From: Corynebacterium sp.
GTDB lineage: Bacteria > Actinomycetota > Actinomycetes > Mycobacteriales > Mycobacteriaceae
Direction: 5' to 3'
DNA: 64,000 bases
NCBI RefSeq assembly: GCF_022712275.1
Contig: NZ_JALAGU010000029.1
Coordinates: forward strand, 5,402-69,401
Below the pieces are notes generated by a model. It made no database searches. It was not told the DNA's origin and worked only from the letters and a program-made list of their open reading frames with translations. The first letter of the stretch is position 1. Every line of letters starts with the position of its first letter. Positions 33,061 through 41,618 of the stretch are shown here, in pieces. The position numbers were made by a program, and so were the translations under genes.

Positions 33061-34060
33061 GGCGGCGTCCTCTCACGAGCAGGAACACGAAGACGACCGC
33101 ACCGAGGATGCCGAGGATCAGGGACACCGGGACCTCGAAGGGGGCGATGACGGTGCGGGCGAAGATGTCCGCGAGGATGAGGATCCACATGCCGAGCATG
33201 ACGACCCAGGGCAGGTTGGAGCGCAGATTGTCGCCGCGGAACATCGAGATGATGTTCGGGACGATGAGACCGAGGAACGGCAGGCTGCCGACGACGACGA
33301 CGACGACGACGGTGACGGTGCCGGTGACCACGGCGACCATGCCGATGCCGAGCAACTGGACGCGGCCGTAGTTGAGGCCGACGTTGGTGGCGATGTCCTT
33401 GCCGAGGCCGGCGACGGTGAAGCGGTCGGCGACGATGAAGATGAGCACAAGGACGATGAGCACGAGGTAGAGCAGCTCGTAGCGTCCACGGACGATGCCG
33501 GTGAACGAGCCGGTGAACCAGATGCTGAGCTGTTGGAGCATGTCGGTCTTCAGGGCGACGAAGGTGGAGACCGAGCCCACGACCGCGCCGAGCATCATGC
33601 CGACGATGGGCACGATGAGGGAGGACTTCAACCGGACCTGGCGCAGGAAGAGGAAGAAGATGCCGGTACCGACGAAGGAGAAGATGATCGCACCGATCAT
33701 CCGGGTGGTCAGGGACGCACCGGGAATGAGCACCATCGTCGTGATCAGCCCCAGCCCGGCCCATTCGGTGGTGCCGGTGGTGGTCGGTTCGACGAACTTG
33801 TTCTGGGTGAGCAGTTGCATCACCAGCCCGCACATGGCCATCGCCGCACCGGCCAGTGCCAGTGCGACCGTGCGGGGGACACGGGTGATGAAGAACATGT
33901 CCCAGCCGTCCTCACCACCGGTGATGTTGTAGACGCCGGTGAAGAGTGACGCGATGAGGAGCGCGGCGGTGAAGAGAATGCCGAGGAGCATCGGCCAGGT
34001 GGTGCGCCACACTCTGCGCGGTGGTGCGTCCTCCGGCGGGGCCGGGGTTGCGACGGTCAT
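33050..34060 (-). CDS. FecCD-type iron-siderophore permease
   Basis: A 336-residue FecCD-family permease (ALAGAAMAMCGLVMQLLTQNKFVEPTTTGTTEWAGLG near residues 70-110; FLGLIVPNIISMFRGDNLRSNLP). The N-terminus carries a Pro/Arg stretch then the first membrane segment. It is separated from the binding-protein gene by a 98-base gap with a strong hairpin, which probably sets a lower level for the membrane components. Confidence 0.92.
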   Translation of the reverse strand: MTVATPAPPEDAPPRRVWRTTWPMLLGILFTAALLIASLFTGVYNITGGEDGWDMFFITRVPRTVALALAGAAMAMCGLVMQLLTQNKFVEPTTTGTTEWAGLGLITTMVLIPGASLTTRMIGAIIFSFVGTGIFFLFLRQVRLKSSLIVPIVGMMLGAVVGSVSTFVALKTDMLQQLSIWFTGSFTGIVRGRYELLYLVLIVLVLIFIVADRFTVAGLGKDIATNVGLNYGRVQLLGIGMVAVVTGTVTVVVVVVVGSLPFLGLIVPNIISMFRGDNLRSNLPWVVMLGMWILILADIFARTVIAPFEVPVSLILGILGAVVFVFLLVRGRRHAN

Positions 34061-34087
34061 GTCGGTCCTGTCCTGAATCGTGCCGAA

Positions 34088-34134
34088 GCCCGGCCAGCGG
34101 GACTGACTCGGGGGAGTCGGTCAGCAGGCCGGGC
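34088..34134 (-). terminator. Intercistronic hairpin between binding protein and permease
   Basis: GCCCGGCC (34088-34095) pairs with GGCCGGGC (34127-34134), and the spacer holds an inner stem (GACTGACTC with GAGTCGGTC). No T-tract follows on the minus strand. This suits an attenuator or 3' stability hairpin that raises binding-protein levels over the permeases. Confidence 0.6.
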
Positions 34135-34158
34135 GTGGGGCGGGCGTGGTGCCGGGAG

Positions 34159-35190
34159 TTACTCGGCAGCCTCGAAGGCATCGGCGACGGTGTTGAGGAC
34201 CTCGGTGTAGGCGATGATGTCCTCGGTGGTGTAGAAGTCGTTCGGCAACAGGATGATCTGGTCGTTCTGCACGGCCGGGACGTTCTTCAGGGCCTCGGAG
34301 TCGGCGATGAGCTCCTGGGCGGAGTGGTACTCGGGCTCGTCGGCGGAGACGGCGGCGTCACGGTCCAGGACGATGATCCAGTCCGGCCTGGAGTCGGCGA
34401 TGGCCTCGACGGAGATGTCGTCACCCTGGTGGTTGGTGGAACCCTCGTGGTCGTAGGACGGGGTCAGATCCAGCATGTCGAAGATCGGCCCCACGGAGCG
34501 GCCGGTGGACGGGGCGGCGTAGTTGATGTCGCCGCCGGAGGTGACCAGGCCCATGACGGTCTCGTCGGAGTTGTAGGCCTCCTTGGCGCGGTCCTTGGCC
34601 TCGTCGAAGGCGGAGACCAGATCCTCGGCCTCGTCGTCCTTGTCGAAGACCTCACCCATCAGGTTGGTGATGTCCTTGAGGGTGTCCTCGGTGGACTGGG
34701 TCGCCGGGGCGTCCTCGTCGGTACTCTCGAGGTCCTGGTCGAAGCTGAGGTCCAGGATCGGGGTGTCCGGGAGCAGTTTCTTCATCTCGTCGTACTGGGA
34801 TGCGTAGCGGTAGCCGGTGATGATGAGGTCCGGGTCGGCGGCGACAAGCTCCTCGAGGTTCGGCTCGCGGTGGGAACCGGTGTCGTGGATCTCGGTGTCC
34901 TCGTGGTACCTGGTGATGGAGTCCGGGATCAGGGTGACCGGGGCGGAGACCAGGTCGATGTCCCAGTCGGAGAGCACCTGGAAGATGCGGTTGTCGAAGG
35001 CGGCGACGCGCTCCGGGTCGGCGGGGATCTCGACCTCGCCGCGGGCGTCGGTGACGGTGCGGGTGTCTCCGTCGGAGCTGCTGCCGTCATCGTCGGAGCA
35101 GGCGACGAGGGAGCCGGCCGCCAGGAAAGCGGTGGCAGCCAGGGCGACGGGTGCCAGGCGGCGGCGGTTGCCGCGGAAAAGGGTGCGCAT
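34159..35190 (-). CDS. Iron-siderophore ABC transporter substrate-binding lipoprotein
   Basis: A 343-residue lipoprotein. The start is ATG 35190 (MRTLFRGNRRR...), with a GAGAGGAC site upstream; a further upstream ATG lacks one. The signal ends at lipobox AGSLVAC followed by an acidic Ser/Asp linker. The mature part has the FecB/FepB pattern: EIPADPERVAAFDNRIFQVLSDWDID, NLEELVAADPDLIITGYRYASQYDEM, and PDWIIVLDRDAA. It captures ferric siderophore outside the membrane and delivers it to the permeases encoded downstream. Confidence 0.92.
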   Translation of the reverse strand: MRTLFRGNRRRLAPVALAATAFLAAGSLVACSDDDGSSSDGDTRTVTDARGEVEIPADPERVAAFDNRIFQVLSDWDIDLVSAPVTLIPDSITRYHEDTEIHDTGSHREPNLEELVAADPDLIITGYRYASQYDEMKKLLPDTPILDLSFDQDLESTDEDAPATQSTEDTLKDITNLMGEVFDKDDEAEDLVSAFDEAKDRAKEAYNSDETVMGLVTSGGDINYAAPSTGRSVGPIFDMLDLTPSYDHEGSTNHQGDDISVEAIADSRPDWIIVLDRDAAVSADEPEYHSAQELIADSEALKNVPAVQNDQIILLPNDFYTTEDIIAYTEVLNTVADAFEAAE

Positions 35191-35409
35191 GTTTACGGGG
35201 GAGTCCTCTCGGAACGTCAGGTTCGGAAATCTCTTTCTGCACCCTAGCCAAATGGGAGCAGCATATGCCAAGCGCAGCCTAAGTAGAGATATGGGACGCC
35301 TCACCGCGACATGGCCCGAGAAACGCTGTCGCCCCAGTTCGTGCAGGGGTTACAGCGCTTCCCTGTGAACCGGCAACGGGGGTGAGATTTGGGGGTGATG
35401 AGAGAGTAT

Positions 35410-35454
35410 GTAGTGAGAGCTGTGTTCTTCACTACCTGCGGTTACATGGTAGTG
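35410..35454. promoter_or_regulatory. Array of three inverted/direct TAGTGA half-sites
   Basis: GTAGTGA (35410-35416), TCACTAC (35429-35435) and GTAGTGA (35449-35455) are spaced 19-20 bases centre to centre, about two helical turns, so they face the same side of DNA. The array occupies the 310-base gap between the importer binding-protein gene and the exporter. No gene is visible in that gap. It looks like an operator. Confidence 0.5.
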
Positions 35455-35500
35455 ATTCTGATTCACCCGTTGCGTCGGATGCCGGACGGGCCGGTCGCTC

Positions 35501-37267
35501 TCAGGCCGCCCACGCCCGCCACAGTGTCGCGTACCGGCCACCGGCGGCCACGAGCTGCTCCTGCGTCCCGCACTCGACGATCCGACCGTGCTCCATCACG
35601 GCGATCCGGTCACAGGACGTCGCCTGGCTCAACCGGTGGGCGATGACCACCCCGGTGCGTCCTTCCAGTACCGCCGCGGACGCCCGGTCGAGGACATCGG
35701 CATGGGTGGAGCCGGCGTCCGCCGTCGCCTCGTCGAGGATCACCAGGTCGGGGTCGGCGACCAGCACCCGGGTCAGCGCGAGATGCTGCGCCTGCGCGGC
35801 GGTGAGGTCCACCCCCTGCAGGCCCAGCGGGGTGTCGAGACCCTTCGGGAGCTGGTCCAGCAGATCGTCCGCACCGGTGACTGTCAGCGCCTCCGTCAGG
35901 GCACTGTCGGGGACGGCCGCCGGGTCGGACGCACCGAGCACCAGGTTGTCCCGCAGGGTGCCGGCGAAGACATGCGTCTCCTGGGAGATCAGCATGGTGC
36001 GCTCAGGCGCCTGCAGTGTTCCGGTGGTCACCGGGTGGATACCCGCCAGCAGTGCGGCGACCGTCGACTTCCCCGCCCCGGACGTGCCGACCAACGCGAC
36101 ATGCTCGCCGGGAGCCAGCGTCAGTGAGACATCGTGGAGGACATCGCCCGCGTCAGGATTCTCCGGGGCATAGGAGAAGGACACGTCCCCGAGGACGACG
36201 CCGGCGTCCGGCGAGGTCGGGGTGGAAAACGCCCTGGCGTCCTGCGCGGGAAGATCGGTGACCCCGATGATGCGCGCCAGCGAGGCCGTCGCGGACTGCA
36301 GCACGTCGATCTCGCGCATGAGCATGCCCAGCGGTGCCTCGATACGCAGGAAGAACAGCACCGCCGTGGTGACCGCGCCGATGGTGGGAGTGCCTCCGCC
36401 GGAGACGTCACCGACCAGCACGTACCCGATGAGCAGCACCGCGGTGAGCATCGCCAGGAAGGCCGCGTCGACCCGCCACATGAACATCGTCTGCACCGTG
36501 CGCGCCCGCAGGGACCACCGGTTGACCTGCCAGGACGCCTCCGCGATCCGCCCGGAATGGCGACCCGACAACCGGAAGGCCAGCACTGTCGGCAAGCCCC
36601 GCAGCGAGGACAGCAGGATGTGGGCGCGGTCGCCGAATGCCGCCCGCTCCGCGGCGTACATCGGCGGGGCGAGTCGCAGGTACCACTGCACAGTCCACCA
36701 GTACAACGGCAGCGCCACGGCGATGACCAGTGCCAGGCGCCAGTCGAGTGCGGCGACGCCGACCAGTGTGAGCACGATGGCGAAGAAGGTCTTGGTCAGC
36801 GAGGGCACGACCTGGGAGAGTGCCTCGGAGACCTGCGCGACATCGTCGCTGGCACGGGAGATGAGGTCGCCGGTGCCGGAGCGTTCGACCCGCTGCTGCG
36901 GCATCGACAGCGCCTAGCGGATGAGCTTCTCACGCAGGGTGGCCAGCAGACGCTCCATCACCCGTGACGCCACGAGGATCCCGAGGACGGCCAGGACCGC
37001 CGCGCCGACCGCGGACCCGAAGATGAGCAGCCCGTAGAGCCAGAGTGACGTGGTGCCGTCCCCGTCGGCGGCGCCGGCGACATCGTCGACGATGCGTCCG
37101 AGAACCGCCGGGGTCACCAGTTCCAGACCCGCACCGGCGGCGGCGAGGACCGCGGAGATCAGCAGGAGGACGCGGCGTCCGCGCAGTTCCCGCCACAGGG
37201 TCGTGGCGGTGCGCTTCCCGGTGGCGATGGGCAGGCGGGCGTCGGTGTTGTTCTTCACGGCGCTCAC
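35501..37267 (-). pseudogene. Siderophore-type ABC exporter half, interrupted by an in-frame TAG
   Basis: Both parts lie in one frame: residues 1-117 (GTG 37267, TM1-2, VMERLLATLREKLIR) then TAG at 36916-36914, then ALSMPQQRVERSGTGDLISRASDDV continuing normally to the end. The second part contains TM3-6, Walker A GTSGAGKST, a degenerate signature (LTAAQAQ) and Walker B LVILDEATA with an H-loop histidine. Homologues read '..LR...V......RVE..GTGDL..R', so the stop replaces one internal residue. Unless suppressed, the product is a two-helix fragment. The start overlaps the partner gene (GTGA). Confidence 0.8.
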
Positions 37268-39006
37268 AGTTCCACCACCCGGTCGCAGGAGGCGAGCATC
37301 GTGCGGGACGCGGTGACGATCACGGTGGTGCGTCCGGCACGGAACGGGGCGACGCGCTGGGCGACGGCGGCGCCCGTGACAGAGTCCACCGCCGTCGTCG
37401 GGTCATGGAGCACCAGGACCGGTGGGTCGGCCGCCAATGTCCTGGCCAGGGCGATGCGCTGACGTTGTCCACCGGACAGGCGCGTCCCACCGTCGCCGAC
37501 TCTGGTGTACTCACCCTGGGGAAGTGCCTCGAGGATGTCGTCGCAGGCCGCGGCATGCAGCGCGCCGGGGATACGCCCGGGTTCGGCACCGGGGACATTG
37601 ATGTTTTCGGCGACGGTGCCGTCGAAGAGGTCGGCGGTGTGTGGAGCCGTGAGCACCTGCGACCTGTAGTCGTCGATATCGAGCTGCTCCGCGGCCGTTG
37701 TCCCGAGCAGGACGCCGCGTCCGTGGGCGAGACGGTCAATGAGTTCGCGGGCGGGGCGTCCTTCCGCGTTGACGCCGACGCACTCGCCGGGTTCCACGGT
37801 GAGGTCGCCGACGGTGAGGGAGGTGGCGTCCTGCGCGGTCGCGGTGGTGGCGTGCTCATCGGCGTAGGGGGTGCGCAGTAGGTCGAGGACGCGTCCGCCA
37901 GAGGCGACGCCGGTGGCCCACGGCGCGCCGATCATGTTCGGCAGGCCGGTCAGGGGTCCCAGGAGGAACTGTGTCAGACCGACGACGGAGATCAGTTCGC
38001 CGACGGTGAGGTGACCGTTGAGTGCCAGGGATGCGGCACCGAGGCTGAGCCCGGCGATGAAGACACCGGTGACGGTGTTCATCGAACCCGTGTACAGCGC
38101 TCGGGAGTTGCGGGCCTTCAGCGCGCCGTCGAGGGCGTCGGCGCTGACGGACTCGTAGCGCGTCGCGGCGTTGGTCTCTGCGCGCAGGCCCTTGATGACG
38201 CGGTAGCCGGTGATGATGTCGCTGGCCTGGCCGGTCGCCCGGGCTACGAGGGCCTGTTGTCTCTGGCTGCGTTTCTGCAGGGGACGCCCGGCTTTCGTCA
38301 TGATCCAGAGCGTCACCGGGGCGCCGATGATGAGGGCCAGACCGAGCGGCCAGGAGATTATGGTGAGGGCGACCGCGCAGGCCACGACGGCGGCGAGTTC
38401 GCCGACGGGGTAGATGGAGAGTTGCATGGTGCCGGCGAGGCGGAAGACGTCTCCGGTGGCGATGGAGAGCATCGCGCCGCCGAGGTGGTCGGTCTTCATG
38501 CCGGCGGGGTGGAGCAGGCGGTCGGTGACGTCCATGCGCAGCCGGTGCTGGACCTGCTGCATGCCGTAGAACCCGGTGCGGGAGCCGAAACGGAAGCAGA
38601 GGGACGCGGCGACGGCCGCTGCGGTGAGGGCGATGAGCCAGGTGATGAGCTCGCCGAGGCTGTGGTGGGCGATGGCCTTGTCGACGACGAAGCCGGCGCT
38701 CACCGGGACGGCGGCGGAGCACAGCTGACTCAGCGCGAGCAGGAGGCCGCCGGGGACCGTGTACTTCGTGGCACCGAAGATGACGCGCCGGGTGAACTGT
38801 TCCGGCGTGGTGTATTCGTCATAGGGGATCGGTGGGCTCTTGAGCTGGTGCTCAGGGGCCTGGAGCAGCAGTGGCCAGCGGATGCCGAAGAGGTGGCTGC
38901 GCAGGGTCTCGTCGGTGAAGGCGTCCTGCGGCCGGGGTGCCTGGGCACTCGTGTCGGCGTCGGCGGTGTCGTCTGCGGCGCCAGGGGGAGGTGTGGTCAC
39001 GGTCAC
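37264..39006 (-). CDS. ABC exporter half with degenerate Walker A (siderophore-type)
   Basis: About 580 residues from GTG 39006 (GTG 39000 is also possible): an acidic N-tail, six membrane segments, then an ATPase domain. The Walker A position reads VNAEGRPARE, lacking the GxxGxGKS/T pattern. LSGGQRQRIALARTLAADPPVLVLHDPTTAVDS is intact except that the catalytic Glu is Pro. Such degenerate sites are normal in one half of heterodimeric exporters. Its partner is the broken gene immediately downstream. The iron importer alongside suggests siderophore export. Confidence 0.85.
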   Translation of the reverse strand: MTVTTPPPGAADDTADADTSAQAPRPQDAFTDETLRSHLFGIRWPLLLQAPEHQLKSPPIPYDEYTTPEQFTRRVIFGATKYTVPGGLLLALSQLCSAAVPVSAGFVVDKAIAHHSLGELITWLIALTAAAVAASLCFRFGSRTGFYGMQQVQHRLRMDVTDRLLHPAGMKTDHLGGAMLSIATGDVFRLAGTMQLSIYPVGELAAVVACAVALTIISWPLGLALIIGAPVTLWIMTKAGRPLQKRSQRQQALVARATGQASDIITGYRVIKGLRAETNAATRYESVSADALDGALKARNSRALYTGSMNTVTGVFIAGLSLGAASLALNGHLTVGELISVVGLTQFLLGPLTGLPNMIGAPWATGVASGGRVLDLLRTPYADEHATTATAQDATSLTVGDLTVEPGECVGVNAEGRPARELIDRLAHGRGVLLGTTAAEQLDIDDYRSQVLTAPHTADLFDGTVAENINVPGAEPGRIPGALHAAACDDILEALPQGEYTRVGDGGTRLSGGQRQRIALARTLAADPPVLVLHDPTTAVDSVTGAAVAQRVAPFRAGRTTVIVTASRTMLASCDRVVEL

Positions 39007-39097
39007 TGAGACTACGGGGTGGGTGACGCTACGTGTTGTCCTGAAGTGACAGATGGTTAGCGGGAGGGGACAGTGTGTGCGCTGCGTCAATGGTGCG

Positions 39098-39151
39098 GGT
39101 CGGGTGCTCCTGGGCGGTTCAGAAGCCTGGTCCGACCTGGAGCACCCGACC
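39098..39151. repeat. 13-bp perfect inverted repeat (GGTCGGGTGCTCC)
   Basis: GGTCGGGTGCTCC (39098-39110) is inverted at 39139-39151, with a 28-base spacer. The GGTCGGG/CCCGACC core recurs in the elements near 59330 and 62069. It lies in a gene-poor stretch behind the exporter promoter. Confidence 0.55.
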
Positions 39152-39243
39152 TGGAGGGCTTCAGAACTGTGGCAGGCACAGATCCGCGATTCTGTGCCAC
39201 AGAATCCGCGATTCGTGCCTGACGCAGATGTGCTGCACGCATC

Positions 39244-39378
39244 GTCGAGCAGTCGGTCCACGAGGAGACTGCGCCGGCGGACACGGTCCTGTTCGCCAAG
39301 GCGCTCACCGAGATCGCGGACGCCGAGGCGGTGCTCACGCTGCGGAAAGCGGCCTCCTCCCTGGCCGACGGCGGCCAG
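39244..39378 (+). pseudogene. Fragment of an O-methyltransferase-like protein
   Basis: Forty-five codons read VEQSVHEETAPADTVLFAKALTEIADAEAVLTLRKAASSLADGGQ. The 'D.vlf.kaL.ei.DaeAv..Lr.aa.sL..GG' pattern matches the segment after the SAM-binding region of small-molecule O-methyltransferases. A stop lies 24 bases upstream, and homology ends at the PH-domain remnant. It is only a relic; the identification is from pattern resemblance. Confidence 0.35.
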
Positions 39379-39386
39379 CGTCCGCG

Positions 39387-39730
39387 TCAGTGGTTGCCGA
39401 GCAGGATATTCGCGATGAGCTGGTCGAGTCGCCGGACATCCACATCGCGACCGGGACCGGTCTTGATCTTGCCGGCCCGGGTCCACAGTTCCAGCTCTGC
39501 CGTGGAATCCAGTGTGCCGGCGTTCTCCGAGGACCACATGTTGATCGAGGAGTTATGGCGGTATGGCAGGGAGTACATCTCGCTCTTCCTGCCGCGGAGG
39601 CCCTGCGCGTCCCTGACGATGAGTCGACGGTCGGTGAGACGGCGGAATCGCGGCAGGTCTTGTAGGCGGCGATGGGCGTTTCACCCGGGACGAGGATCGG
39701 ACCGATGTCCTCGGGGATCGGCACCTCCAT
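39387..39730 (-). pseudogene. Frameshifted bacterial PH-domain protein
   Basis: Read on the minus strand, MEVPIPEDIGPILVPGETPIAAYKTCRDSAV is followed, after a one-base loss near 39638, by LTDRRLIVRDAQGLRGRKSEMYSLPYRHNSSINMWSSENAG...ELELWTRAGKIK...DVRRLDQLIANILLG. The 'D.aVLTdrRLI..D.qG..GrK.e..SlPY' pattern is that of the bPH_1 family. Restoring one base gives a complete domain of about 114 residues. The gene sits between two methyltransferase fragments. Confidence 0.6.
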
Positions 39731-39749
39731 CTGGAAGGGCCAGGAGGTG

Positions 39750-40093
39750 ATGACATTGATTTCAGTCGGCAACTGCCGGCGTCTCCGGTGGGGGAGATCC
39801 CGGACGCCGTCCTCCTCATCCATGACCTCAACCAGCTGCCGGACGCGGATGCGGTCCACCGGCTGCGTCACCTCGCAGCAGGAGCGGGAAAGGTCCTGGT
39901 CGTGGAGGACACCTTCGACATCTCCGGCACCATCGACGAGCACGCCGCCGAGAACGACGTCCTCTCCCTGGCTGCCTGGGGATCGGGCTTCCGCACCGGT
40001 ACGGAACTGGCGACGGTTTTCGCGGACGCCGGAGTCACTGTCATTGTGACCGGGAGGTTCGGCTGGGACCGGACGGTGTACACCGTGGTGTAG
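39750..40093 (+). pseudogene. C-terminal fragment of an O-methyltransferase
   Basis: The frame reads DFSRQLPASPVGEIPDAVLLIHDLNQLPDADAVHRLRHLAAGAGKVLVVEDTFD and runs to TAG 40093. It matches the end of the SAM-methyltransferase fold of acetylserotonin-type O-methyltransferases ('vLh.l.Dadav..Lr..a.ga...LvvE'). The SAM-binding glycine motif and the N-terminal dimerisation domain are missing. A GTG at 39788 could in theory start a 101-residue peptide. It overlaps the antisense start of nothing functional and is best seen as a relic. Confidence 0.5.
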
Positions 40094-40096
40094 CAC

Positions 40097-40127
40097 ACAC
40101 TACATCCTTCGGCGAATCCTGTAGTGT
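40097..40127. promoter_or_regulatory. Operator-like inverted repeat upstream of the RpiR gene
   Basis: ACACTACA (40097-40104) and TGTAGTGT (40120-40127) form a perfect 8-bp inverted repeat ending eight bases before the RpiR start codon. It is the likely autoregulatory site. The TAGTG core is shared with the half-site array at 35410-35454. Confidence 0.65.
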
Positions 40128-40134
40128 TCACAAC

Positions 40135-40959
40135 ATGCAACTGGTTGACCGCATTGCCGCCCACCGCAGTGAACTCACTCCCGCGGAGGTCCGCGTCGCA
40201 GAATTCATGACCGACAATCCGCACAGTGTCGGCTACCTCTCCGCACTGAAGCTCGCCGAGGCGTCCCGCACCAGCGACGCCACGGTCGTGCGCACTGTCC
40301 GCAAGCTCGGCTTCGACGGCCTTGATGACCTGCGTGAACAGCTCGCCGTCGAGCTGTCCCGGGCCGGCCGGATGGAGAGTTCCATCCAGGCGCTCGTGTA
40401 CGAGCCGGAGAGCGAGGTCACCCGGCACATCGCCGGGTCCGCCGACGCGGTCGGCGTCCTGCCGGAACGCATCGGCCAGGACGCCCTCGCCGGGGCCGTC
40501 GAGGTCATCGCAGCCGCCGGCCGAGTAGTCATCGTCGGTTTCGGCCCGGCCAGGTCCATCGCCGACTACGCGGCCCACCGGTTCCGCCGTGCCGGGGCAC
40601 AGTCCGTCGCCGCCGGGTCGAGCGGACGCGCCTTCGCCGACGAACTCGCCGCCCTTGCCGACGGTGACGTTGTCGTGCTCATGTCCTACGATCGTGCCAC
40701 CGTGGAGGTCAGCGTCCTCTATGCGCGGGCCGCGGCGCTCGACATCCCGGTCATCCAACTCAGCGAAGGCGTCCACACCGTCGATCCGCGATGCGCGGTG
40801 GTGCTCGGTGTGGGGCGCGGCAATCCGGAGTACAGCCCCAGCTATGCCCCGACCGTGGTGGTGCTCGAGGCGCTGGTGCTGGCGGTCGCGGCGTCCGACC
40901 CGGACCGTAGCGCGGCGGCCGGCGTGGTGCTCGACGACCTGCGGGACCAGCTGTCATGA
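40135..40959 (+). CDS. MurR/RpiR-family transcriptional regulator
   Basis: A 274-residue regulator. The N-terminal RpiR HTH spans residues 1-75 (LTPAEVRVAEFMTDNPHSVGYLSALKLAEASRTSDATVVRTVRKLGFDGLDDLRE). A SIS sugar-phosphate-binding domain spans about 120-260 (AAAGRVVIVGFGPARSIADYAAHRFRRAG, DGDVVVLMSYDRATVEVSVLYARAAAL). It is directly upstream of and overlaps the fetA-like gene by four bases, so it probably controls that exporter; the usual RpiR ligand would be a phosphosugar, which is unexpected next to a metal exporter. Confidence 0.9.
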   Translation: MQLVDRIAAHRSELTPAEVRVAEFMTDNPHSVGYLSALKLAEASRTSDATVVRTVRKLGFDGLDDLREQLAVELSRAGRMESSIQALVYEPESEVTRHIAGSADAVGVLPERIGQDALAGAVEVIAAAGRVVIVGFGPARSIADYAAHRFRRAGAQSVAAGSSGRAFADELAALADGDVVVLMSYDRATVEVSVLYARAAALDIPVIQLSEGVHTVDPRCAVVLGVGRGNPEYSPSYAPTVVVLEALVLAVAASDPDRSAAAGVVLDDLRDQLS

Positions 40960-41618
40960 GCGAACCGTTGTTCTCCTTCGGGAACGTCACCCTGGTCCGC
41001 GACGGGCGCCCCATCCTCGACCATGTGACCCTCGACATCCCGACCGGCGGCATCACCGCGGTGACCGGACCGTCCGGCTCCGGCAAGTCCACACTGCTGC
41101 GCTGCTGCAATCTGCTGGAGACCCCCACCTCCGGACGCATCCTCTACCGCGGGACCCCGTTGACCGGCCCCGGTTCCCTTGACCCGCTGACCCTGCGCCG
41201 GCGGGTCGCAATGGTCTTCCAGCGGCCTACGGTCTTCGCCGGCACCGCCCTGGACAACCTGCGCGCCGCCGACAGGTCCCTCGACGGGGACGCCGCCACG
41301 GCTCTGCTGGCCGAAGTCGGACTGGAGGCGTCCTACCTGCACCGCGAGGCGGACACGCTCTCCGGCGGCGAGTCACAACTGCTCTGCCTCGCCCGGGCCC
41401 TGGCGACCGAGCCCGATGTGCTGCTCGCTGACGAGGTCACCTCCTCCCTCGACGAGGACGCCACGAGCGTCCTCGAATCACTTGCCCGACGGCTCGCCGC
41501 CCCGGACGCACAGGGAGGACGTGGCCTCTCGGTGCTCTGGGTCTCTCACGACCCGGCGCAGGTCGAGCGGATCGCCGGCCGGTCCATCCGGATCGACGCC
41601 GGGCAGGTGACCGCATGA
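40956..41618 (+). CDS. fetA: ABC exporter ATPase, FetA-like
   Basis: A 220-residue ABC ATPase with Walker A TGPSGSGKSTLL, signature TLSGGESQLLCLARALA and Walker B PDVLLADEVTSSLD. Short length and pairing with a UPF0014/FetB membrane protein identify the FetAB type, which in Escherichia coli exports iron and protects against oxidative stress. It is translationally coupled at both ends, with four-base overlaps. Confidence 0.85.
   Translation: MSEPLFSFGNVTLVRDGRPILDHVTLDIPTGGITAVTGPSGSGKSTLLRCCNLLETPTSGRILYRGTPLTGPGSLDPLTLRRRVAMVFQRPTVFAGTALDNLRAADRSLDGDAATALLAEVGLEASYLHREADTLSGGESQLLCLARALATEPDVLLADEVTSSLDEDATSVLESLARRLAAPDAQGGRGLSVLWVSHDPAQVERIAGRSIRIDAGQVTA

Noticed and set aside
35264..35282. 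DtxR-like iron box upstream of the siderophore importer
   Set aside because: Only about 9 of 19 positions match the consensus as I recall it; not better than chance without a scoring matrix.
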